A DNA stretch of 16,012 nt from Treponema sp. (GTDB lineage Bacteria; Spirochaetota; Spirochaetia; Treponematales; Treponemataceae). The position numbers and the translations under genes were made by a program. The notes under the pieces are model-generated. The model was given only the letters and a program-made list of their open reading frames with translations. It was not told where the DNA came from and ran no database searches. Positions within the stretch are counted from its first letter, which is position 1. Each line of letters opens with the position of its first letter. The DNA is taken from positions 1-16,012 of the forward strand of contig DMQP01000207.1 of NCBI GenBank assembly GCA_003455655.1. Direction: 5' to 3'. Below are positions 1-6,293 of the stretch, piece after piece.

Positions 1-325
1 TGTACAGGTTTGCAGTTGCACAAAGCGTTAGCCCATAAGGAACATAATCTATTAAAATGGGAATAGAAGCGCCAGAATATATTTCTTCACTGGTAATTTC
101 TTTTACCACTCCATCGGAGTAGCCATCTCCAAAGAGCGAAACTACCAAATAAGATACCAACTCTCCGTTAGGATTCTGCGGGTCATAACTGATTGTCACA
201 TCGCGTGCTAAAGAGCTTGCATCAAAGGAAAGCATAACTGTTGTAGAATTACTTACTTGAGCACATGAAACCAAAGTAAGAGCCATTAAAGCTAAGCCTA
301 CAAAAAAGAATCTTGCCTTTTTCAT
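1..325 (-). CDS. Lipoprotein of unknown function (N-terminal 108 residues, runs off the window)
   Basis: The reading frame opens at an ATG at 325-323 and stays open to the window edge, so only the first 108 residues are visible. The N-terminus has two lysines, a hydrophobic stretch (residues 5-20) and a lipobox L18-V19-S20-C21, so it is probably a lipoprotein exported and lipidated at Cys21. The mature part is rich in Ser, Val, Tyr and acidic residues, with an alternating pattern that suggests beta structure (for example around residues 57-66). I do not recognise the family. A clear Shine-Dalgarno GGAGG (complement of 334-338) precedes the ATG by 8 nt. The gene follows fabF by 28 nt on the same strand with no visible terminator, so it may be the last visible gene of a mraY-fabF unit. 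The lipoprotein call rests on the signal peptide alone. Confidence 0.75.
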   Translation of the reverse strand, partial: MKKARFFFVGLALMALTLVSCAQVSNSTTVMLSFDASSLARDVTISYDPQNPNGELVSYLVVSLFGDGYSDGVVKEITSEEIYSGASIPILIDYVPYGLTLCATANLY

Positions 326-353
326 ATTCAGCACCTCCGTTATTATGTTAAGT

Positions 354-1616
354 TTAACCTATATATTTCGTTATGACAAGGCATGCATTGTGACCCCCAA
401 AGCCCAAAGAGCAAGAAGCAGTTGCGGTAATAGGAAGACTTATTCCCACATTTGGGGTGTAGTCAAGGTCGCAACCGTTTTCAATGTCGGGGTTGTCTAA
501 GTTTATGGTTGGGGGAATAAAGCTGTCGTTTATGGCTTTTACACAAAAGAGTGCTTCTATAGCTCCAGCGGCACCTATCATGTGACCGGTCATGCTTTTG
601 GTTGAAGAAATGTGCAGTTTTTTTGCATAGTCTCCAAAAACCATTTTAAGCACTTTGGTTTCGCAAATGTCGTTTGCTCGGGTTGAAGTTCCGTGTGCAT
701 TGTAATACTGTATGTCTTCTGCTTTGAGGTTTGCGTCACGAAGGGCTTCTTCTATTGCAAGTTTGGCAATTTCTCCGTCTTTACGAGGGGCTGTTATGTG
801 GAAGGCATCGCTTGATGAACCGTAGCCTGCTATTTCTGCATAAATTTTTGCGCCACGTTTTTTTGCATGTTCTAGTTCCTCAATAATAAATACTGCTGAA
901 CCTTCTCCCATAACAAAACCGTCTCTGTCTTTGTCAAAAGGACGGCTTGCTTTTTGAGGAGTGTCGTTGTAATGCGTAGAAAGTGCTTGAAGTGTTGCGT
1001 AAGAGCCTACTCCAAAACCAGTAATAGACGCTTCTGTTCCGCCTGTAAGACATACATCAATTCTACCGCCGCGTATTAAATCTACTGCTTGTCCAATTGC
1101 ATCTGAACCAGAAGCACAAGCTGTTCCTATGGTAAGGGCAGGACCGTGTAAGTCAAAGTACATGCTTACATTTGCAGCTGCTTCGTTTGAAATAGCAAGT
1201 GGCATAGTAAGGGGTGGAATGCGTGACACTCCAGACTGTGGGTCAAAGAACTTTTTGTAACCTTCTTCATAGGCATCAAGTCCGCCCATACAAGCGCCAA
1301 CAACAATGCCATTTTTTTCTTGAGAAAGACTTTCTTTTGTGTAACCTGAATCTTTTATAGCCTGAGCACTTGCGCACAGCAAAAACTGTGTAAAGCGAGC
1401 CATTTTTCGTAAGGCTCTGTGTTCAACTCCGTAGTCTTCGGGGGTAAGATTTTTTACTTCTGCAGCAATGGTTACTGGGTAGTCACTTGTGTCAAAGAGA
1501 GTAATAGGACCTGCACCACTTACGCCTTTTTTTGCAGATTCCCATGCTGCTTCGGGTGAGTTTCCTATAGGAGTTACGGCTCCCATTCCGGTAATGACAA
1601 CTCGTCTTCTTTGCAT
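354..1616 (-). CDS. fabF: 3-oxoacyl-[acyl-carrier-protein] synthase II (KAS II)
   Basis: 420 aa, normal for FabF. It catalyses decarboxylative condensation of malonyl-ACP with acyl-ACP in cytoplasmic fatty-acid elongation. The thiolase-fold active site is complete: nucleophile C167 in GTACASG, H308 in NAHGTST, K340 in SSTKSMTGH and H345, and a C-terminal GFGGHN motif at 405-410 that is typical of the family. The N-terminus (RRVVITGMGAVTPIG) is also typical. The ATG at 1616 is preceded by GAGG (complement of 1622-1625), 5 nt away. It lies 11 nt downstream of mraY on the same strand, so the two are probably cotranscribed. No acpP, fabD or fabG is next to it, unlike the common fab cluster arrangement. 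FabF is preferred to FabB from its length and its similarity to FabF proteins around the active site. Confidence 0.95.
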   Translation of the reverse strand: MQRRRVVITGMGAVTPIGNSPEAAWESAKKGVSGAGPITLFDTSDYPVTIAAEVKNLTPEDYGVEHRALRKMARFTQFLLCASAQAIKDSGYTKESLSQEKNGIVVGACMGGLDAYEEGYKKFFDPQSGVSRIPPLTMPLAISNEAAANVSMYFDLHGPALTIGTACASGSDAIGQAVDLIRGGRIDVCLTGGTEASITGFGVGSYATLQALSTHYNDTPQKASRPFDKDRDGFVMGEGSAVFIIEELEHAKKRGAKIYAEIAGYGSSSDAFHITAPRKDGEIAKLAIEEALRDANLKAEDIQYYNAHGTSTRANDICETKVLKMVFGDYAKKLHISSTKSMTGHMIGAAGAIEALFCVKAINDSFIPPTINLDNPDIENGCDLDYTPNVGISLPITATASCSLGFGGHNACLVITKYIG

Positions 1617-1627
1617 TGTAACCTCGC

Positions 1628-2698
1628 TTATCGGATTTTAAAGAAAATGCCCAGCAGTGCAACGGTTATAAGCAACTGTAGGGTAATGAATTTAATAAGA
1701 ACTTGTGTTGGTGACCAGCCACGGTTTTTACGCATGTGGTCGTGTAAGGGAAAGCGCACATTCTCAAATATGCTAATGTGACAAAAGCGTTTGAGTGCAA
1801 CTTTCAAAAGACCCATTCCTCCGTCAATAAAAATAATTGAAGAAGTGGCAAGGAATATAAATGGGTTTTTCGTTACCAGAACAATAACGCCAATGTAGAA
1901 TCCCAAAGCGCGACTTCCTGCATCTCCCATAAGAACAGAACTGGGGAAGGCATTGTGCCATAAGTAACCCATAAGAACTCCAGCTAAGCAGAAGGTCATG
2001 ATTGCCCATGATGCTCCGTCTGCTAAGTGGGGTACTAAAAGGTATTCAGAAATGTCTACATGTCCTAAAACAACATAGAAAATTACGCCTAAAACCAAAA
2101 GTGCCAGCAGTACTAACGAAGAACTTAATCCGTCAACGCCATCGGTACAGTTGGTGGTGTTTACCGAAGCCCACAAGAGAATGACGACAATAACAACATA
2201 AAGCCATACTGGAACAGGTACATTGCCAGAAATAAAGGGCAACCAGAAAAATAAATTGCCATCTGGAGACTGAGAGCGTAACTGCCATGCAAGTAACAGT
2301 GCTGCTGCTAAGGCAATAATAAAATCAAGCAGGGCTTTAATATATTCTCCCCAGCCTTTTTCACTTCGGTCATCAAGATAGCCGGTAAGCATCATAAGCC
2401 AGGTAAGTACTAAAGTTCCCACTTGAAGAGTATCGAGAGGAACAAAAACAAAACTTAATATGACAAAAATACTTATAAAGACAATACCGCTTCCAGTAGG
2501 TTTTCCTTTTGCGGCTTCTTTGGTAAGTGTAAACTCACGGCCTCTGTCTGTAGGCAAAAACCGATACAGTTTTGGAAGCAGTTTTACGGTAATGAAAAAT
2601 CCTGAATACAGTGCCAGCGCAATCAAAACTGCATGTGATTGCAAAAGACGTGCTGGTCCCCAATAATTAGTAAGAAATCCACCCAAATAATACAGCAT
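1628..2698 (-). CDS. mraY: Phospho-N-acetylmuramoyl-pentapeptide-transferase (lipid I synthase)
   Basis: 356 aa polytopic membrane protein with about ten hydrophobic segments. MraY transfers phospho-MurNAc-pentapeptide from UDP to undecaprenyl phosphate on the inner face of the membrane, giving lipid I. Visible family motifs are GKPTGSG (65-71), the Asp pair D109-D110 in GYLDD, NCTDGVDGL (183-191), GDAGS (258-262, with the conserved D259) and FPLHDHM (317-322). In most MraY proteins the last motif reads PLHHH; here the middle His is Asp320. An in-frame TAG lies two codons upstream, so the ATG at 2698 is the earliest possible start. There is no Shine-Dalgarno, and a promoter ends only about 8 nt before the ATG. 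The gene sits with fabF rather than in a division/cell-wall cluster with murE, murF or murD. The family call is firm. A WecA/TagO-type transferase is less likely because of the PLHxH loop. Confidence 0.9.
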   Translation of the reverse strand: MLYYLGGFLTNYWGPARLLQSHAVLIALALYSGFFITVKLLPKLYRFLPTDRGREFTLTKEAAKGKPTGSGIVFISIFVILSFVFVPLDTLQVGTLVLTWLMMLTGYLDDRSEKGWGEYIKALLDFIIALAAALLLAWQLRSQSPDGNLFFWLPFISGNVPVPVWLYVVIVVILLWASVNTTNCTDGVDGLSSSLVLLALLVLGVIFYVVLGHVDISEYLLVPHLADGASWAIMTFCLAGVLMGYLWHNAFPSSVLMGDAGSRALGFYIGVIVLVTKNPFIFLATSSIIFIDGGMGLLKVALKRFCHISIFENVRFPLHDHMRKNRGWSPTQVLIKFITLQLLITVALLGIFFKIR

Positions 2699-2706
2699 AT
2701 TGTTCT

Positions 2707-2735
2707 ATAGTAGCATAAGACCCCCAATGTTGCAA
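2707..2735 (-). promoter_or_regulatory. Promoter of mraY, sharing its -35 with the aroA promoter
   Basis: Reading the minus strand: -35 TTGCAA (2735-2730), 17 bp spacer, TGC extended -10 and -10 TACTAT (2712-2707). Transcription would start at about 2700, one or two nt before the ATG at 2698, so the mRNA is predicted to be leaderless or nearly so. TTGCAA is its own reverse complement and also serves as the -35 of the opposite-facing aroA promoter. An alternative -10, TATAGA (2709-2704), would need a 20 bp spacer. Confidence 0.5.
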
Positions 2736-2758
2736 GTAAGCGCCCTGTATGCTATACT
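2730..2758 (+). promoter_or_regulatory. Promoter of aroA (leaderless geometry)
   Basis: -35 TTGCAA (2730-2735), 17 bp spacer, TGC extended -10 and -10 TATACT (2753-2758). Exactly 6 nt separate the -10 from the ATG at 2765, so transcription should begin at or next to the A of the start codon. There is no Shine-Dalgarno in the 6 nt. Confidence 0.7.
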
Positions 2759-2764
2759 AAGTCT

Positions 2765-4150
2765 ATGCAAATTAGATCTTCTTGCAGTAACCTTTCTGGT
2801 GCTGTTAGGGTTCCCGGTTCAAAGTCTCATACTATAAGAGCCTTGCTTTTGGCTTGTCTTTCTGAGGGAACATCACATATATATAATCCTCTTCCCAGTG
2901 CAGACTGTTTAAGTACCGCTGCTGCAGTTCCGCTTATGGGTGCTTCTGTCTCCTATACAGACGCTGAGGGGCACCTTCTTGAAACATGGACTGTTGACGG
3001 TGCGGGTAAAAAACTGCATCTTCCCTCAGATGTTGTTAATGCGGGTAACAGCGGTTCGCTTTTGTACTTTCTGTCACCCATTGCTTCTACTTTTGACGGT
3101 TGGTCTGTTTTTACTGGCGATGACAGTTTGCGTTCTCGTCCTGTACAGCATGTGGCAGATGTGCTTACTCAGTTGGGAGCAAAAGCATATTGTGCTGTTC
3201 CCCAAACAAATACCTGTCCTCTTGTTATTCAAGGAAAAATTCACGCGGGAACAGTACACACAGAAGGTTCGGTTTCAAGTCAGTACATTACGGGGCTTAT
3301 GCTTGCTGCTTTGCGTTTAGACGGAACTTTACAAATTGAACTTTCTGATCCGAAAGAAACGCCTTACCTTACGATGACCGCAGAGTGGCTTAAAAAAGTT
3401 GGTGCAGAAGTTAGTGTCAGTTCAGACTTTCATCACATTAGCGTAAAGGGGCCTCTTGTTCCTAAAGCTTTTGACTGTACTATTCCCAGTGACTGGGAGG
3501 CAGTTGCTTTTCCGCTTATAGCTGCTTTAATAACAGACAGTAGCATCACAATAGAAAATATAGATGTAGGCGGAACTCAAGGTGATGATGCCATTGTTGA
3601 TGTTTTGCGTCAGGTAGGGGCAGACATTCGCTTGGACAGTCAGAAAAAATGTCTTTCTGTTTACGGAAAATCATGTGCTCAAGATGGAGTGGGGCGGCTT
3701 TCTACCGAAAAATGTCCTAATGGTCAGTTAACAGTAAATCTTTCTGGCTTCCCCGATGCCATTTGTGCACTTGCTGCAATAGCTTGTTTTATTGAAGGAA
3801 CAGTTGTCTTTGAAGATATTGCGGTGTGCCGTCGCAAAGAGACAGACCGTATTGCTGTTCTTACAAAGGAGCTTACAAAGTTGGGTGCCCAGGTAAAAGA
3901 AGAAAGCGACCGTCTTACTATTTACGGACATTCCCCCTTGCGAAAAGATGGCAGTGCTAATCCTGATTTTTGTCTGCATGGTGCTACGGTAGAAAGTTAT
4001 AAAGATCACCGTGTTGCAATGTCTCTTGCCTGCATGGGACTGGGACTTACTCAAGATCAAACGGTTATAGTAAACGATGCTGAATGTTGTGCAGTAAGTT
4101 TTCCGCGCTTTTTTGAAGTTATGTGTACTTTGGGGGCAGCATTTAAATGA
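2765..4150 (+). CDS. aroA: 3-phosphoshikimate 1-carboxyvinyltransferase (EPSP synthase) family protein, divergent active site
   Basis: 461 aa, full length for AroA, which joins phosphoenolpyruvate to shikimate-3-phosphate in the shikimate pathway. The fold and many ligands are kept: K20-S21...R25 in GSKSHTIR, R125 in SRPV, S171-S172-Q173, Y201, D331, K358-E359-T360-D361-R362 and H415-R416. Several canonical positions differ. Taking E. coli numbers from memory, K411 aligns with V444 (ECCAVSFP instead of CxxKTFP), N336 with V354, S197 with E198, and the signature Arg of GNAGTxxR with Y101. There is also an insertion-like stretch around 303-320. It may therefore be a relaxed or re-specialised EPSP synthase. 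The membership is clear but activity is uncertain. The ATG at 2765 is chosen because the promoter ends 6 nt upstream. The next gene overlaps by ATGA (4147-4150). Confidence 0.82.
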   Translation: MQIRSSCSNLSGAVRVPGSKSHTIRALLLACLSEGTSHIYNPLPSADCLSTAAAVPLMGASVSYTDAEGHLLETWTVDGAGKKLHLPSDVVNAGNSGSLLYFLSPIASTFDGWSVFTGDDSLRSRPVQHVADVLTQLGAKAYCAVPQTNTCPLVIQGKIHAGTVHTEGSVSSQYITGLMLAALRLDGTLQIELSDPKETPYLTMTAEWLKKVGAEVSVSSDFHHISVKGPLVPKAFDCTIPSDWEAVAFPLIAALITDSSITIENIDVGGTQGDDAIVDVLRQVGADIRLDSQKKCLSVYGKSCAQDGVGRLSTEKCPNGQLTVNLSGFPDAICALAAIACFIEGTVVFEDIAVCRRKETDRIAVLTKELTKLGAQVKEESDRLTIYGHSPLRKDGSANPDFCLHGATVESYKDHRVAMSLACMGLGLTQDQTVIVNDAECCAVSFPRFFEVMCTLGAAFK

Positions 4151-4608
4151 ATAGTCGCACTAAGGGATTTATACGGACAGTTGAAACACCTCGTAAAAGT
4201 TCTACCGCTCGCATTGTTGTCTTTAGTGTTTTGGCGGCACTTTCCTTTGTACTCTACGGCATTCTTTTGGTAAGTTCTCCTTCGCTGCCTTTGACTGTAG
4301 CCTTTGCAACATTTGCATTCTTTCTCCTGTGTGTGTCTATTTGGTCAGTGTCTTCTAAAACGCGTCCTGTAAGTGACAGTCAGTTTGTAGTAGCAATGCC
4401 TTTTCATGCTGCTGTTCGTCCTCGATTAAGCTATAGACTAAGTCGTTTTTTTATGGTGCTGTCTGTGCTTTTGTTTTGCGCGGGTAACTGTGTGCTTTGT
4501 CTTTTTGAACTTCACCAACCCTTGTGCACTTTAGCTTTTTGTGCTTTTGCGGCAGTAGCTATTGTGTCTTACGGTCGAACACTTTTTTACGAAAAATCTG
4601 CTGGATAA
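4147..4608 (+). CDS. Small four-helix membrane protein, unknown function
   Basis: 153 aa. A basic N-terminus is followed by hydrophobic segments at about 22-43 and 48-68, a polar loop of about 30 residues (69-100, several Arg, Pro and Ser), then segments at about 101-121 and 126-142, with a short charged tail. This predicts four transmembrane helices as two hairpins. I recognise no family motif. Its ATG overlaps the aroA stop as ATGA (4147-4150), so translation is probably coupled to aroA and the two share a transcript. Its last 22 bp overlap the 3' end of the opposite-strand HD-GYP gene. A role tied to AroA cannot be inferred from sequence alone. Confidence 0.75.
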   Translation: MNSRTKGFIRTVETPRKSSTARIVVFSVLAALSFVLYGILLVSSPSLPLTVAFATFAFFLLCVSIWSVSSKTRPVSDSQFVVAMPFHAAVRPRLSYRLSRFFMVLSVLLFCAGNCVLCLFELHQPLCTLAFCAFAAVAIVSYGRTLFYEKSAG

Positions 4609-6245
4609 TTTTTTTTGAGGTAACGCATAAAGGCTTCAAAAATTTCTTTTGTGTAGTGAACTCCTGTCTGCTTTTTTAATTCAACAATACTTTCTTTTAT
4701 GCTTAAGGCTTTGCGGTAGGGTCTGTCTGAAGTAAGAGCGTCAAAAATATCTGCGGCGCTTATAATCATTGCTTCTTCAGGAATTTCGTTTCCTTGCAAA
4801 CCGTAGTAGCCTGTTCCGTTTATTGTTTCGTGATGGTAGCGAATGAAGGTGCTAATGCTTTTGAAAAATGGATTGTTGCACACAATGTTGTAACCAATTT
4901 CGGTATGTGTCTTTATTTCTGCGTATTCGTCTTCGGTAAGACTTGCTGCTTTGTTTATAATAGCATCTGGAATTCCAATTTTACCTATGTCGTGTAGCAT
5001 TGCTCCGTAGCGTAACTGGTGTATTTTTTCTTCTTTGTAGCCTAGTTCTCGGGCAATGCCTTCTGCATGGCGAGTTACGCGGGTAGAGTGACCTTCTGTG
5101 TATGAGTCTTTAGCTTCAAGGGCTCGGGTTAATGATTCTACAATGTTGAAGTTACTTTCATCGAGTCTTGTGTACAGCTGACGGTTTGTTATTTCGCTTG
5201 CAGTAAAAGCACTTGCTATTTCAAGCATGTAGCGGTGTTCCATTCCAAAAGGTTCTGGGTTTTCGGGGTTGCGAATAAGCGTTACCACTCCTAACATTGT
5301 TTTGTCGGTTGAAACAGGAACACAAATTGCAGAGCCTTCAATAAAAGGTTCTTCTTCCATAAGAGCATAGGCAGGATTTGACAGTCTGTCTGGAATATAG
5401 AGTGGCAGTCTCGATTCAAAAACTTGCCCTGAAATGCCCTGTCCAGGTTTTAGAATTTTTGCGTTGCGAATTCCTTTTTTATTAAAGGGAACAAGCTGAT
5501 TTAATTCTTCATCGTAAGCATAACAGATTCCTGCATCAAAAGGAATTTCTTTTACAAGGTCTTTCATTAAGTTATTGTACAGTTCAGTAATGGTTTTGTG
5601 GTGTTGCAGTGACCTGGGATACTGAGCCATGTGCAGCAATTCTCGTAAGCGTTGGTCTGCAACCGATGCCGCATACAGGTTAATGGTAAGACGATCTGTT
5701 AACTGTTTAAGAAGCGAAAGATCTTCTTGAGAAAGGTCTTCGTGTTTTTCTTGAGGCTTGTCGCACAGTAAAAGAAAAGCAAGTAAGTCAAAACGATGTA
5801 CCACAGGAACAATCGTGTGTGCGTGATAGAGCGTAAACAGTACGTGTTCCAGCATGGGAGCATTTATTTGAAAATCTGAAAAGAGACGAGACAAGTCTGT
5901 TGGTTCGCTTATCATGGAAAGACAACCCGCAAACAGAGAGTCATCTGGAATGGTTGCGACCCCCTCTCTGTCTATTTCGCGGTATTCATGCAGTTCTGTT
6001 TCGTGGTAGAAAATGCGCATCTCGTAAGAAGGAAAGGCTTTTCCCGCAAACGAAATCGCAGACTGAATAAGTCCTGTAGTGGTAGTCCAATTGTCTAACT
6101 GATCAAGGCTGAATTCTTCCGCAAGCTGACCCATCAACTCTAAGGCATCGGGGGTCTGGTCAAATTCTGCCAAAACATTTTCCATATACATCATGTTACC
6201 GTATAAATGTTCAAAGTGCAACTGTTTTATTGTATATTGAATCAT
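4587..6245 (-). CDS. GAF-GAF-HD-GYP domain signalling protein (putative cyclic-di-GMP phosphodiesterase)
   Basis: 552 aa, no signal peptide or membrane segment, so cytoplasmic. Residues about 50-195 look like a weakly conserved GAF-like sensor. Residues about 215-355 are a clearer GAF domain (GQGISGQVFESRLPL, CVPV, GVVTL). Residues about 365-548 are HD-GYP: H386 in EGHSTRV, H418-D419 in LHDIGKIGIPD, H447 in KTH, H471-H472-E473, and DALTSDRPYR at 503-512. HD-GYP proteins hydrolyse cyclic-di-GMP using a bound metal pair. The name-giving loop is altered: HHExxDGxGYP reads HHETINGTGYYG, with N476 for Asp and Y481 for Pro, so activity or partner binding may differ. The start at 6245 has a purine-rich GAAAGAAAG just upstream; M18, M19 and M21 are alternatives. 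It is divergent from the thrA-type gene and convergent with the membrane-protein gene. Confidence 0.88.
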   Translation of the reverse strand: MIQYTIKQLHFEHLYGNMMYMENVLAEFDQTPDALELMGQLAEEFSLDQLDNWTTTTGLIQSAISFAGKAFPSYEMRIFYHETELHEYREIDREGVATIPDDSLFAGCLSMISEPTDLSRLFSDFQINAPMLEHVLFTLYHAHTIVPVVHRFDLLAFLLLCDKPQEKHEDLSQEDLSLLKQLTDRLTINLYAASVADQRLRELLHMAQYPRSLQHHKTITELYNNLMKDLVKEIPFDAGICYAYDEELNQLVPFNKKGIRNAKILKPGQGISGQVFESRLPLYIPDRLSNPAYALMEEEPFIEGSAICVPVSTDKTMLGVVTLIRNPENPEPFGMEHRYMLEIASAFTASEITNRQLYTRLDESNFNIVESLTRALEAKDSYTEGHSTRVTRHAEGIARELGYKEEKIHQLRYGAMLHDIGKIGIPDAIINKAASLTEDEYAEIKTHTEIGYNIVCNNPFFKSISTFIRYHHETINGTGYYGLQGNEIPEEAMIISAADIFDALTSDRPYRKALSIKESIVELKKQTGVHYTKEIFEAFMRYLKKNYPADFS

Positions 6246-6258
6246 GGCTTTCTTTCGC

Positions 6259-6287
6259 TTGAAATAGCCCCCTTATTCTGATATACT
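6259..6287 (+). promoter_or_regulatory. Promoter of the thrA-ilvN operon (leaderless geometry)
   Basis: -35 TTGAAA (6259-6264), 17 bp spacer, TGA extended -10 and -10 TATACT (6282-6287). The ATG at 6294 lies exactly 6 nt after the -10, so the transcript should start at the start codon. There is no room for a Shine-Dalgarno, an attenuator leader peptide or a riboswitch upstream of the gene. Confidence 0.75.
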
Positions 6288-6293
6288 CGTACC

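Noticed and set aside
2704..2709. TATAGA as the mraY -10
   Set aside because: It would leave a 20 bp spacer from TTGCAA; TACTAT with a 17 bp spacer and a TGC extension fits better, though both remain possible.
3728..4060. Minus-strand open frame of 110 codons inside aroA
   Set aside because: Antisense to a conserved region of AroA including the KETDR and DHR motifs; low-complexity Cys/Lys/Thr composition; no supporting signals.
4592..4613. AAAAAT / ATTTTT inverted repeat with a 10-nt loop followed by Ts, as a terminator
   Set aside because: The stem is only A-T pairs and lies within two overlapping genes; too weak to call.
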